A DNA stretch of 6,664 bases from Thermoplasmata archaeon (GCA_021793945.1 JAJYRT010000097.1:1-6664), one strand, 5' to 3'. Positions 1 to 6,042 are shown, counted from the stretch's first letter. The notes: generated by a model not told the origin, from the sequence alone. Program-made: numbers and translations.

Positions 1-1686
1 GTTTCCAATCTGTCATCCGACGCCAACTTTTCAGGAGTATTATACACGCCTACCAATGAAACCTCATACAGTTATGCCAGCGCGCCCGCGAACGAAACGA
101 TCTCACCCGCTTCACTATTTCTTTTTGGTTTCAATACAGCGGGGGTGAGGGCCCAGAGTGAGGAGTTCATCACGGCAACCGGTGAATTCATCAATGAAAT
201 TTCCCTGCTACTTTCTGGCAACGGCACATTCAATTTTTCCATGGGGTCAACCCTGTACGGATCACAGCTTGTGAGGAATGAGAGTATAACGGTAAACGGG
301 ATAAGCTATCATAACGTATCATTGCCGGTTATATTTCTGAGCGGAGAAACACCTTATTACCTGAACCTTTACAATGTCTCAGGGAGTCCTGTGTGGAGAT
401 CAGTCTACCAGCAGAATCCAGGTTCACTGTCCAATATCAGTTCATATGGAAACTTGGGTTGCTTTCTTACAGTCAACTTGACAATCAACCTCTTTGGATT
501 CAATTTTCCCCTTAACTTGAGCGTAACCGGCACATCATTCAGCGGAGTGTATTCTGTCTCCTTCGACCCAATCCGGGGATCAATCCCTGCCAACGACACG
601 GTATTCTATGAATACGGACTTAGCGCCGGAACTAGCTGGTCTGTGTTCGCAAACGGGAAGAATTATTCTTCAGATGGCAGGTTCATCGAATTAAACGGCA
701 CTAATGGGTCAATGGCTTATTCCGTTCATCCGGTCCTGGGATACTCTTCAATCAATGGTAACGGGAAGACCGCTCAGGCAGGTCATTCACAGGTGATTCC
801 CATTGTGTTTTATGCCAGCAATGGAAAGCCTCTTGCTGGCGCAAATTCGACAGTGACAAAATATGGAAAACTGAACGCATCCCAGGAGTTTCAGGTGCCG
901 ATGGGAGGCGTCATAGATCACATATCCCTTCTTCTAAAGGGCGACGGGAAAGTAAACATATCTATCGGAAACAGCCTTTTCGGGGCGCAGATAATGGAGA
1001 ACACAACCGACATAGTTAACGGAACCCAGTGGTATACGCTCTGCGTCCCTGCCTTATTTTTCGGGGGTTCCACCACTTATTTCATTAACGTTTTCGCAGT
1101 GAATGGAAGCGTCCAGTGGGCATATTCCAATGCATCGCACGCAATGGAAGTTAATACGGAATATTCATACTTCTACTTCAATGGAAAACTCAAGAACTCC
1201 CTGAATAGGGTAGACGTATTCAACCTGACGTTCAATAACTGCATCCACACGGTCACGGGCGGCAGAATAATCTTCGTTGAGTATGGCCTTCCGGCGGGTA
1301 CAGTATGGGGGGTAGAAACATTCCAGCAGGAAAACTTCACCATTGGATCAATGACGGCGGCAACCGGTTCCGGCTGGCTTGCACACGCCTATATTTCAAC
1401 TGTCTCTGGAAAAACAACGGATTTTGGCATCTCTATGTTACTGTCAAACAGTACCGCATCTGGATTGCAGTTCACATACCAACTCAACAAATCGGCATCA
1501 ACCAGCGCTATGATCGGGTTCTCCAATAACCCCTCCCTTTTAATCGGGATAACACTGGATCCGCATTCATACGACGCAGGAATGGAAACCTTCGTAATTT
1601 ACATTGTATCGACCGACGGCAGCGTTAGCGTAACTTATTCCATTCTCCTGAACGTCAGTTTTTCATTTTCCGGCAACCCGGCTTAA
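1..1686 (+). CDS. Exported sequon-rich surface protein with duplicated modules (5' partial)
   Basis: The frame is open from base 1 to the TAA at 1684-1686, giving 561 visible codons; the true start and any signal peptide lie upstream. The GTG at 145 could serve as a start but is probably internal, because the 48 codons before it carry the same Asn/Ser/Thr-rich composition and four N-glycosylation sequons. About 28 N-x-S/T sequons occur in all, charged residues are scarce (about 11 Lys and 7 Arg) and only three Cys are seen, which fits a protein exposed to acid outside the cell. Two copies of a two-part module follow each other: part A with an ISLLL(S/K)G core (codons 67 and 308), part B with an EYGL(S/P)AGTxW motif (codons 204 and 427). 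Part B resembles repeats common in exported proteins of Thermoplasmatales. No C-terminal membrane anchor is visible. Function is unknown; adhesin, cell-surface or secreted structural roles are guesses. Confidence 0.8.
   Translation, partial: VSNLSSDANFSGVLYTPTNETSYSYASAPANETISPASLFLFGFNTAGVRAQSEEFITATGEFINEISLLLSGNGTFNFSMGSTLYGSQLVRNESITVNGISYHNVSLPVIFLSGETPYYLNLYNVSGSPVWRSVYQQNPGSLSNISSYGNLGCFLTVNLTINLFGFNFPLNLSVTGTSFSGVYSVSFDPIRGSIPANDTVFYEYGLSAGTSWSVFANGKNYSSDGRFIELNGTNGSMAYSVHPVLGYSSINGNGKTAQAGHSQVIPIVFYASNGKPLAGANSTVTKYGKLNASQEFQVPMGGVIDHISLLLKGDGKVNISIGNSLFGAQIMENTTDIVNGTQWYTLCVPALFFGGSTTYFINVFAVNGSVQWAYSNASHAMEVNTEYSYFYFNGKLKNSLNRVDVFNLTFNNCIHTVTGGRIIFVEYGLPAGTVWGVETFQQENFTIGSMTAATGSGWLAHAYISTVSGKTTDFGISMLLSNSTASGLQFTYQLNKSASTSAMIGFSNNPSLLIGITLDPHSYDAGMETFVIYIVSTDGSVSVTYSILLNVSFSFSGNPA
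157..810 (+). repeat. Surface-protein module, copy 1 (parts A1 and B1)
   Basis: Codons 53 to about 270 of the visible protein. A1 starts near SEEF, contains ISLLLSGNGT and GSTLYGSQ, then a VNG-x-x-Y turn and a strand ending near PVW. B1 contains YEYGLSAGTSW and FANGKNYSS. The pattern of alternating hydrophobic residues suggests beta-sandwich domains; that fold is inferred. Copy 2 matches it residue by residue in the core motifs. The boundaries are approximate. Confidence 0.65.
874..1515 (+). repeat. Surface-protein module, copy 2 (parts A2 and B2)
   Basis: Codons 292 to about 505. A2 contains SQEF, ISLLLKGDGK, GNSLFGAQ, a VNG turn and a strand ending at VQW; B2 contains VEYGLPAGTVW. The A motifs lie exactly 241 codons after those of copy 1, the B motifs 223 codons after, so the linker between A and B is about 18 residues shorter in copy 2. 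Identity is limited to core motifs, which indicates an old duplication rather than a recent DNA repeat. Confidence 0.65.
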
Positions 1687-1688
1687 GA

Positions 1689-2978
1689 TCAGTTCCGGTT
1701 AAGGGCCGCAGTCATGCAGTGTGCCCCCCCGTATCCCCCTGTGAGTTCGCTGAGTTCTAGGGTAATGCAATCCAAACCCAGGTCCGTTATGTCCTTCCTT
1801 TCCGGAAACAGCCTGTCAGAATCTTTCTTCCCAAGATCTGTACGGACCATGTCAGCAAGTTTCCTCGAGAAGACATTCTCGTCAAGCAGTTTCTTGACAA
1901 CCTGCTTGACGTTAACCACCAGTATCTTCCTGTCTGATACTGTAAGGAAGTTTGAGGAGTATCCCATCTGTTCGCTCAGTCTTAGGTTGATAAAATTATA
2001 CCCCTTCCCCTTCATGTACTCATACAGGTTGCTCCTGGCTGTCTCCGTGTATTCGCCGCCGGCACTCTTTCCCATGACTACGCCTTCGGCTTTCTTTGCA
2101 AGGTCTATTGCGGTTACTGCTATTCCATCGCCTGCTATGTTAAAGTACGTATCGAGATGCATATTAATCATGGAATCCCTGGTTCCCCCCTCCATGAAGT
2201 CATAGATCGGGTTGTTTGCGACAAAGAACTCGTCGAAATCAAATTTTCCGGATCTGATCACTTCCATCGCCCCATCCATGTCAGTTCTTGGCCCGGTGCC
2301 GATGAGTGCAAATTCACCGGCAGGTATGAAATCTCCACCCTCGAAGGAATGATTTTCTGAAACCCTGAAGACACCCTTCTCATGAAGAGCATTGCTTATG
2401 ACGAAATCTGTAATCTCAGTTTCCCTTGATCTCTGTCTCTTCTTCATGCTGCCTATGACTATTCCATTGTTTCCCACGGCCTGCTGATCCCGCATGAAAT
2501 AGAGGTTGGCAAGTGGTATGTTTGAATATACCGTGGGGTATTCCACCGACAGGTCGTCCATGTCCCGCTTTAGGTCAATAGCCGGTTCAAGAGTGAGGAT
2601 CTGGAACAGGGTTGACGAGTCTATGGTCTCAATATTCTTTACAAATTCAGCGGTTGCACGGTTCGTCGACTCAACCGTTCCGAAAAACCTGACGGTGGAT
2701 TTCACCTTTTCTTCAAGTTTTTTCCTGAAATCCTGGGATCTCTCGGCTTCATCCACCACCGTGTCACGGAGGATTCTCACCCTTACTCCGTTGTCTTTCA
2801 AAACGCTTTCCAGCGACTCATGTTCCCTTACTGCCCTGGCTATCTTAAAAGGCCTTTCAAACAGAAATGGTCTGGGTGCAAGCATTGCATAAGCGATCTC
2901 AATCCCCGGGCGATGAATCATCGCTTCAGTAAGTTTTTCCCATTCTGCACTGATCCTCATGGTCTGAGGATGCTCCAT
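1689..2978 (-). CDS. arcA: Arginine deiminase
   Basis: Predicted to hydrolyse L-arginine to citrulline and ammonia in the cytoplasm. The 429-residue protein has the length and full active-site set of arginine deiminases of the guanidino-group-modifying superfamily: an N-terminal MIHRPGIE segment (20-27), NLYFMRD with Arg163 and Asp164, FEGGD with Glu213 and Asp216, MHLDTYFN with His274 and Asp276, and a C-terminal GGYGGAHCM with nucleophile Cys421. These correspond to D166, E224, H278, D280 and C406 of the Pseudomonas enzyme. The start at 2978 is preferred over Met7 (2960) because a TATA-like box lies 24-32 nt upstream and there is no Shine-Dalgarno sequence. It follows nmd3 by 23 nt. Ornithine carbamoyltransferase and carbamate kinase genes are not in the window, so whether it yields ATP, serves nitrogen supply or counters acid is open. 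A peptidyl-arginine or agmatine deiminase is less likely given the motifs and length. Confidence 0.93.
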   Translation of the reverse strand: MEHPQTMRISAEWEKLTEAMIHRPGIEIAYAMLAPRPFLFERPFKIARAVREHESLESVLKDNGVRVRILRDTVVDEAERSQDFRKKLEEKVKSTVRFFGTVESTNRATAEFVKNIETIDSSTLFQILTLEPAIDLKRDMDDLSVEYPTVYSNIPLANLYFMRDQQAVGNNGIVIGSMKKRQRSRETEITDFVISNALHEKGVFRVSENHSFEGGDFIPAGEFALIGTGPRTDMDGAMEVIRSGKFDFDEFFVANNPIYDFMEGGTRDSMINMHLDTYFNIAGDGIAVTAIDLAKKAEGVVMGKSAGGEYTETARSNLYEYMKGKGYNFINLRLSEQMGYSSNFLTVSDRKILVVNVKQVVKKLLDENVFSRKLADMVRTDLGKKDSDRLFPERKDITDLGLDCITLELSELTGGYGGAHCMTAALNRN

Positions 2979-3001
2979 CCAAATATTAATCTTGGCGGCT
3001 T

Positions 3002-3012
3002 TTAGTATAAGT
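3002..3012 (-). promoter_or_regulatory. TATA-like box (box A) for arginine deiminase
   Basis: On the minus strand this reads ACTTATACTAA, with TTATACTAA 24-32 nt before the ATG at 2978. That spacing suits transcription starting at or next to the start codon (leaderless mRNA). It overlaps the last codons of nmd3, so the gene could be transcribed separately from the upstream genes. Inferred from spacing and base content only. Confidence 0.4.
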
Positions 3013-4006
3013 GGCCATCGTAGGAGTACAGTTCTATCTCATTTCCGGAAAACTTTCCCCTGATTGTGGAAATCTTGAAGTTTTCCGGGTCCATTACCTC
3101 TGCTTCCTCATCATTCCTGGAAACAACTATGAACTTTCTCTTCTGTATTTTCCTCTCCAATACCCTGTAGTCATTCCTGAAGAGCGTTTCTGATTTCACG
3201 ATCTTTTCCTTCCCCGTTTCTGTGCTCAGTAGTCTCGTATTCTCTTTATGTATGGACCTTACTATGAATGTCCCGTCCCTCATGGATATAACTGAACCCT
3301 CGGTCAGCCCAAGTATCCTGATTCCATATGTATAGCGGTTGAAATCCTCACCCTCCCTCCTTCCGACAAGGCTCTTTGTTACAATAAGGCTTGACGGCCG
3401 CCTGTCCGTTATTGCCTTTGCGATCTGCGCTGCATCCGTTTTCCTGCCCAGATAAATATCGATCCCTTCCGGTTTCTTCTCTATCTTGGAGATGAAGGAA
3501 TTGTTGTGCTCCTTCTCAAGGTTGTTTTCAATTGCAATAGCCTCGGAAACAACCTCGTCAATTGAGTTGTCGTATTCACCGAACGAAGACCTTATCTGTA
3601 CGATGGCTTCGTAGTACGATCCTGTCTTCTTGTTGCACTCCGGGCAGCTGTTGAGGAGCTTCTTGAGATGGACTTCACCTGGAAAAATGTGTTTCAGTCC
3701 GGTAGAGGACTCGATCTCCGCTTCAAACTCAATTTTGTCATCTTCAGCCATGTCGAAGTCGTTGAACGAGACGCTGGCCGTTTTTCCGTCTATCCCTCTC
3801 AGATTTATTTTGGACTCTATTCTTTTCTGCATCTCACGCTCCCTGTTCCTGTAGTGCCACCGCTTCCCAATCTTTATTCCACCACATTTCGGGCATATAA
3901 CTATGTCTTCGGAAGCGTCGAAGGTGATACTTACTGACTTGAAAAGGCAATCCTCGCAGAGCCCTCTCTCCACAGAATCCTTTTCACCGCAGATAATACA
4001 TTTCAT
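3002..4006 (-). CDS. nmd3: NMD3 homologue, 50S ribosomal subunit-associated zinc protein
   Basis: The 334-residue protein matches the archaeal NMD3 family. Four zinc-ligand pairs are present: Cys3/Cys6, Cys17/Cys20, Cys38/Cys41 and Cys121/Cys124, the last in the family motif CPEC-x5-GSYYEAIVQIR. The middle (about 150-235) holds the SLIVTKSLVGRREG region, and residues from about 240 form a beta-rich segment (EGSVISMRDGTFIVRSI) that would correspond to the eIF5A-like domain of eukaryotic Nmd3. The C-terminal nuclear transport tail of the eukaryotic protein is absent, as expected in archaea. Eukaryotic Nmd3 is an export adaptor for the 60S subunit; the archaeal role is less well established and probably lies in large-subunit maturation or quality control. 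The ATG at 4006 lies 3 nt after the acyl-CoA dehydrogenase stop, so co-transcription is likely, although a TATA-like box sits 28-33 nt upstream. Confidence 0.92.
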   Translation of the reverse strand: MKCIICGEKDSVERGLCEDCLFKSVSITFDASEDIVICPKCGGIKIGKRWHYRNREREMQKRIESKINLRGIDGKTASVSFNDFDMAEDDKIEFEAEIESSTGLKHIFPGEVHLKKLLNSCPECNKKTGSYYEAIVQIRSSFGEYDNSIDEVVSEAIAIENNLEKEHNNSFISKIEKKPEGIDIYLGRKTDAAQIAKAITDRRPSSLIVTKSLVGRREGEDFNRYTYGIRILGLTEGSVISMRDGTFIVRSIHKENTRLLSTETGKEKIVKSETLFRNDYRVLERKIQKRKFIVVSRNDEEAEVMDPENFKISTIRGKFSGNEIELYSYDGHLY

Positions 4007-4009
4007 AAG

Positions 4010-5167
4010 TCAGTCCGGCATCCTGTCATTACTCATATAGTTTTTAACCAGCCCGGATGATATCAATTTCTTCCTTATTTCCGTCGTCCCGGCGCCTATC
4101 TGTCCCAGGATCGCATCTCTCAGGAGCCGCTCCACCTCAAAATCTTTCACATAACCGTAGCCGCCGTGTATCTGTATAGCCTCGCGCGCTATCTGTTCCG
4201 CTGATTCTGCAACATAATAGATGGCGGTAGCGGCAGACATCGCATCCATCCTGTCCTCTTCCAATTTGCTCAGCGCCTTCATGGCAAGGAGGCGTCCCGC
4301 TTCGTATCTGGTATACATGACAGCCAGTTTTTCCTGTATCATCTCAAATTCGTAAAGGTATTTTCCGCCCTGCTTCCGTTGCATGCTGTACCTGACAGAC
4401 AGGTCTATTGCCCTTCTTGCAAGGCCGATGAATATGAAGGAAAGAATGACCCTCTCGGAATTGAGTCCGCTCATTATTATGTCCTTTCCTTTCCCTGCCT
4501 GCCCCACCACACGATCTTCCGGCAGCATTATGGAATCAAAGAAAATTTCGCCTGTGGGCGATCCCCTCATCCCCATCTTGTCAAATTTTGCCCCCCTTGA
4601 AAACCCCTTATCTGAGCTGAGTATCACGAATGGGGTGTAGGTATCACCGGTTCTTGCGTATGCCAGGAAGAGGTCGGCATACGGTGCGTTAGTAATCAGG
4701 GTTTTGCTGCCTGTCACAACGTAATCCTTTCCGGCAACATTTGCAGTTGTCTTCATGGCAAGGGCATCTGATCCGGATCCCGGCTCTGTAAGCGCAAGGG
4801 AACCTATCCACTCACCACTTGCCAGCTTAGGGACGTATTCTCGTCTCATGAATTCTGATCCATTCCTGAACAGGTTGTCAAGACACAGGTTGCTGTGAGC
4901 ACCGTACGACAATCCCAGCGAAGCGGATGCATATCCGAGCTCCTCTTCCACAATTGCCTGGGCACGGTAATCCATGCCGGATCCCCCATACTCCTCTGGA
5001 ATTGTAATGCCAAGATAGCCAAGCTTTCCCATCTTCCTGAAAAGTTCAATGGGAAAATGATCATTCCTGTCCATTTCTGTTGCTACAGGGAATACCTCTT
5101 TCCTGACAAATGACCTGACCGCATCTCTCAGATCCCTGTAAATATCGCTTTCTGAAAGTTCAAGCAT
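4010..5167 (-). CDS. Acyl-CoA dehydrogenase, isovaleryl-CoA dehydrogenase-type active site
   Basis: FAD-dependent flavoenzyme that introduces a C2-C3 double bond into an acyl-CoA and passes electrons to an electron-transfer flavoprotein. Starting at 5167 it has 385 residues, normal for the family. Visible are the N-terminal helical part, IPEEYGGSG (56-64), signature ALTEPGSGSD (125-134), KTLITNAPYAD (155-165), a middle beta domain, RYSMQRKQGG (259-268) and the second signature QIHGGYGY (332-339). Near the C-terminus GAGTTE has Ala359 where short- and medium-chain enzymes carry the catalytic Glu; instead Glu238 in NSERVIL aligns with the helix-G Glu of isovaleryl-CoA and long-chain dehydrogenases. 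A branched-chain substrate, as in leucine breakdown, is therefore plausible but inferred. A 27-residue extension back to an ATG at 5248 is open but Tyr/Ser/Asn-rich and unlike family N-termini; a TATA-like box 24-30 nt before 5167 favours the shorter form. It heads the possible operon with nmd3 and arginine deiminase. Confidence 0.93.
   Translation of the reverse strand: MLELSESDIYRDLRDAVRSFVRKEVFPVATEMDRNDHFPIELFRKMGKLGYLGITIPEEYGGSGMDYRAQAIVEEELGYASASLGLSYGAHSNLCLDNLFRNGSEFMRREYVPKLASGEWIGSLALTEPGSGSDALAMKTTANVAGKDYVVTGSKTLITNAPYADLFLAYARTGDTYTPFVILSSDKGFSRGAKFDKMGMRGSPTGEIFFDSIMLPEDRVVGQAGKGKDIIMSGLNSERVILSFIFIGLARRAIDLSVRYSMQRKQGGKYLYEFEMIQEKLAVMYTRYEAGRLLAMKALSKLEEDRMDAMSAATAIYYVAESAEQIAREAIQIHGGYGYVKDFEVERLLRDAILGQIGAGTTEIRKKLISSGLVKNYMSNDRMPD
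4034..4041 (-). promoter_or_regulatory. TATA-like box for nmd3
   Basis: The minus strand reads ACTATATG, with TATATG 28-33 nt before the nmd3 ATG and an A-rich stretch (TTAAAAA) just upstream. It lies inside the 3' end of the acyl-CoA dehydrogenase gene and could give an internal leaderless transcript. No convincing Shine-Dalgarno sequence precedes nmd3. Position and base content are the only evidence. Confidence 0.3.
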
Positions 5168-5190
5168 GCTGTATGTATAGGCAGAATTGT

Positions 5191-5200
5191 AATTATAGAT
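5191..5200 (-). promoter_or_regulatory. TATA-like box for acyl-CoA dehydrogenase
   Basis: The minus strand reads ATCTATAATT, with TATAATT 24-30 nt before the ATG at 5167. This is the right distance for a leaderless archaeal transcript and supports the 385-residue start. The competing start at 5248 has its own A/T-rich candidate (TATTAA, 5276-5281), so the choice is not settled by promoters alone. Confidence 0.45.
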
Positions 5201-5274
5201 TGCGGAATACCTGCCGTGGAATTCTGATGAGACGATGCAGTGTGCCATTGCCCGATGCGCCGACCCACCATAAG

Positions 5275-5293
5275 GTTAATAGTTAACATTAAC
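5275..5293. promoter_or_regulatory. A/T-rich inverted repeat, possible bidirectional promoter or operator
   Basis: Six-base arms GTTAAT (5275-5280) and ATTAAC (5288-5293) are perfect inverted repeats around a 7-nt spacer that itself contains the palindrome GTTAAC. The TTAATA core lies 24-29 nt before the ATG at 5305 on the plus strand and 28-33 nt before the ATG at 5248 on the minus strand, so one block could bind TBP in both directions or be a regulator site. The A/T bias makes chance symmetry easy. Confidence 0.3.
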
Positions 5294-5304
5294 ATCACTA
5301 ATAA

Positions 5305-5454
5305 ATGCCCATTTGGGTAGGGACCGGAATTGCCTTATCCGCCACAGTTTCACCGATGAGGTTCCGCGGTAGCGTGAGTATGGCTGTTTGCAATTTGGAC
5401 TGTCCTGAAGCAGGGTTTAAGTTCGGTTCTGAATGTCGTGGAATGGTGTCTTGA
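5305..5454 (+). CDS. Possible small protein upstream of rpoE (49 codons)
   Basis: An ATG at 5305 opens a frame of 49 codons ending with TGA at 5452-5454, immediately before the rpoE ATG at 5455 and in the same frame. It begins MPIWVGTG, has no clear membrane segment, and carries three Cys near the C-terminus (CNLDC, then SEC), which could suggest a small metal site. A TTAATA box lies 24-29 nt upstream, suitable for a leaderless mRNA. Against it: no recognised homology, an open frame this short is expected by chance fairly often, and the same bases form an imperfect stem. It may be leader sequence of rpoE rather than a gene. Confidence 0.2.
   Translation: MPIWVGTGIALSATVSPMRFRGSVSMAVCNLDCPEAGFKFGSECRGMVS
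5321..5405 (+). other. Imperfect long stem, possible structured leader or ncRNA
   Basis: Complementary segments nest around one loop: GGAC 5321-5324 with GTCC 5402-5405; GAATTGC 5327-5333 with GCAATTT 5390-5396 (one G-U pair); GCCA 5341-5344 with TGGC 5381-5384; TTCAC 5349-5353 with GTGAG 5374-5378 (one G-U pair). This gives about 20 pairs across 85 nt with several internal loops. No known RNA family was recognised. It overlaps the candidate small ORF, so at most one reading may be right. Confidence 0.2.
5416..5421 (+). promoter_or_regulatory. Weak box A candidate proximal to rpoE
   Basis: TTTAAG lies 34-39 nt before the rpoE ATG, which would place a transcript start near 5443 and leave a leader of roughly 12 nt. 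A GGTG at 5445-5448, six bases before the ATG, matches part of the archaeal Shine-Dalgarno consensus. The stronger A/T block at 5276 is an alternative promoter that would give a leader of about 150 nt. Confidence 0.25.
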
Positions 5455-6042
5455 ATGTATATAATGATTGAAGATGAGAATATTGCGAGAATCCCGCCTG
5501 AGATGCTCAGCAATGACTACAATGAATCCATAATGCGTGTCGCGAGGGAAACCATTGAGGGGAAACTTGTTGATGTCGACGAGGGAGAGACGCAGAAGAA
5601 TCCTGGAAAGTGCTACGTTGTATCCATAGTAGATGTCAAGCCGGTCGGGGAAGGAGCCATAGTCCACGGGGACGGTGGAGTTTACCAGACAATCAAGTAC
5701 AAGGCTTTAGCCTATTATCCTGAAATGCATGAAATCATAGACGGTGTAGTTGTATCGGTCAAGGAATTCGGAGCATTTGTCAGGATAGGACCGTTTGATG
5801 GTTTGCTTCACATCAGCCAGATAATGGATGACAGGATAGACAAGGATATGGCAAACCAGAGGTTTATAGGAAAGGATACGAAGAGAGACCTGAAGATTGG
5901 TGACAGGGTCAGGGTAAGGATCGTTGCCATGAACCTCAACTCATCGTCAATAAGGGACAGCCAGATCGGGCTCACAATGAAACAGATGGGGCTGGGCAAG
6001 CTTGAGTGGCTGGAGAAAGCCAGAAATAACAAGAATCAGTGA
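5455..6042 (+). CDS. rpoE: DNA-directed RNA polymerase subunit Rpo7 (RpoE', stalk)
   Basis: Rpo7 pairs with Rpo4 to form the stalk of archaeal RNA polymerase, which binds nascent RNA and helps open-complex formation and processivity; it is the homologue of eukaryotic Rpb7. The 195 residues have the usual two halves: an N-terminal tip domain beginning MYIMIEDENIARIPPE (1-16) and running to about residue 82, with the turn GEGAIVHGDGGV (65-76), and a C-terminal S1/OB RNA-binding domain (about 95-178) with GVVVSVKEFGAFVRIGPFDG (97-116) then LLHISQI. The ending IGLTMKQMGLGKLEWLEKA is characteristic of the family. The ATG at 5455 gives the expected N-terminus. The gene leads a tight cluster with spt4 and the dephospho-CoA kinase gene; the partner Rpo4 gene is not in the window. 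Confidence 0.96.
   Translation: MYIMIEDENIARIPPEMLSNDYNESIMRVARETIEGKLVDVDEGETQKNPGKCYVVSIVDVKPVGEGAIVHGDGGVYQTIKYKALAYYPEMHEIIDGVVVSVKEFGAFVRIGPFDGLLHISQIMDDRIDKDMANQRFIGKDTKRDLKIGDRVRVRIVAMNLNSSSIRDSQIGLTMKQMGLGKLEWLEKARNNKNQ

Larger units (their letters stand above)
5168..5454. other. Divergent intergenic region between acyl-CoA dehydrogenase and rpoE
   Basis: This 287-nt stretch holds no recognised gene. It contains the probable acyl-CoA dehydrogenase box A, an A/T-rich block at 5271-5306 with an inverted repeat, a possible 49-codon ORF (5305-5454), an imperfect long stem (5321-5405) and a weak box A close to rpoE. If the dehydrogenase begins at 5248, the region shrinks to 206 nt. No tRNA cloverleaf or T-rich terminator was seen. 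Confidence 0.6.

Noticed and set aside
1671..1682. CCGG-CAAC-CCGG hairpin near the end of the surface gene as a terminator
   Set aside because: Only a 4-bp stem from a self-complementary tetramer, inside the coding region and without a following T-tract.
1678..1704. Direct repeat CCGGCTTAAG / CCGGTTAAGG across the convergent stops
   Set aside because: Ten bases with an offset mismatch; too short and partly constrained by coding on both strands to suggest an insertion or attachment site.
1714..2205. 163-codon open frame on the plus strand
   Set aside because: It is antisense to the arginine deiminase gene, rich in Ser/Pro/Phe as expected of a shadow frame, and has no recognisable family feature.
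2506..2892. 128-codon open frame on the plus strand
   Set aside because: It is antisense to the well-supported N-terminal half of arginine deiminase; composition is typical of a shadow frame.
5353..5408. Possible C/D box sRNA (GATGA near 5355 and CTGA at 5405)
   Set aside because: The C box matches only five of seven consensus bases, no convincing internal D'/C' pair was found, and no terminal stem flanks the boxes.
5350..5667. 105-codon minus-strand frame across the rpoE start
   Set aside because: It covers the rpoE N-terminal domain on the opposite strand, is rich in His and Arg without a family motif, and lacks a supporting promoter.
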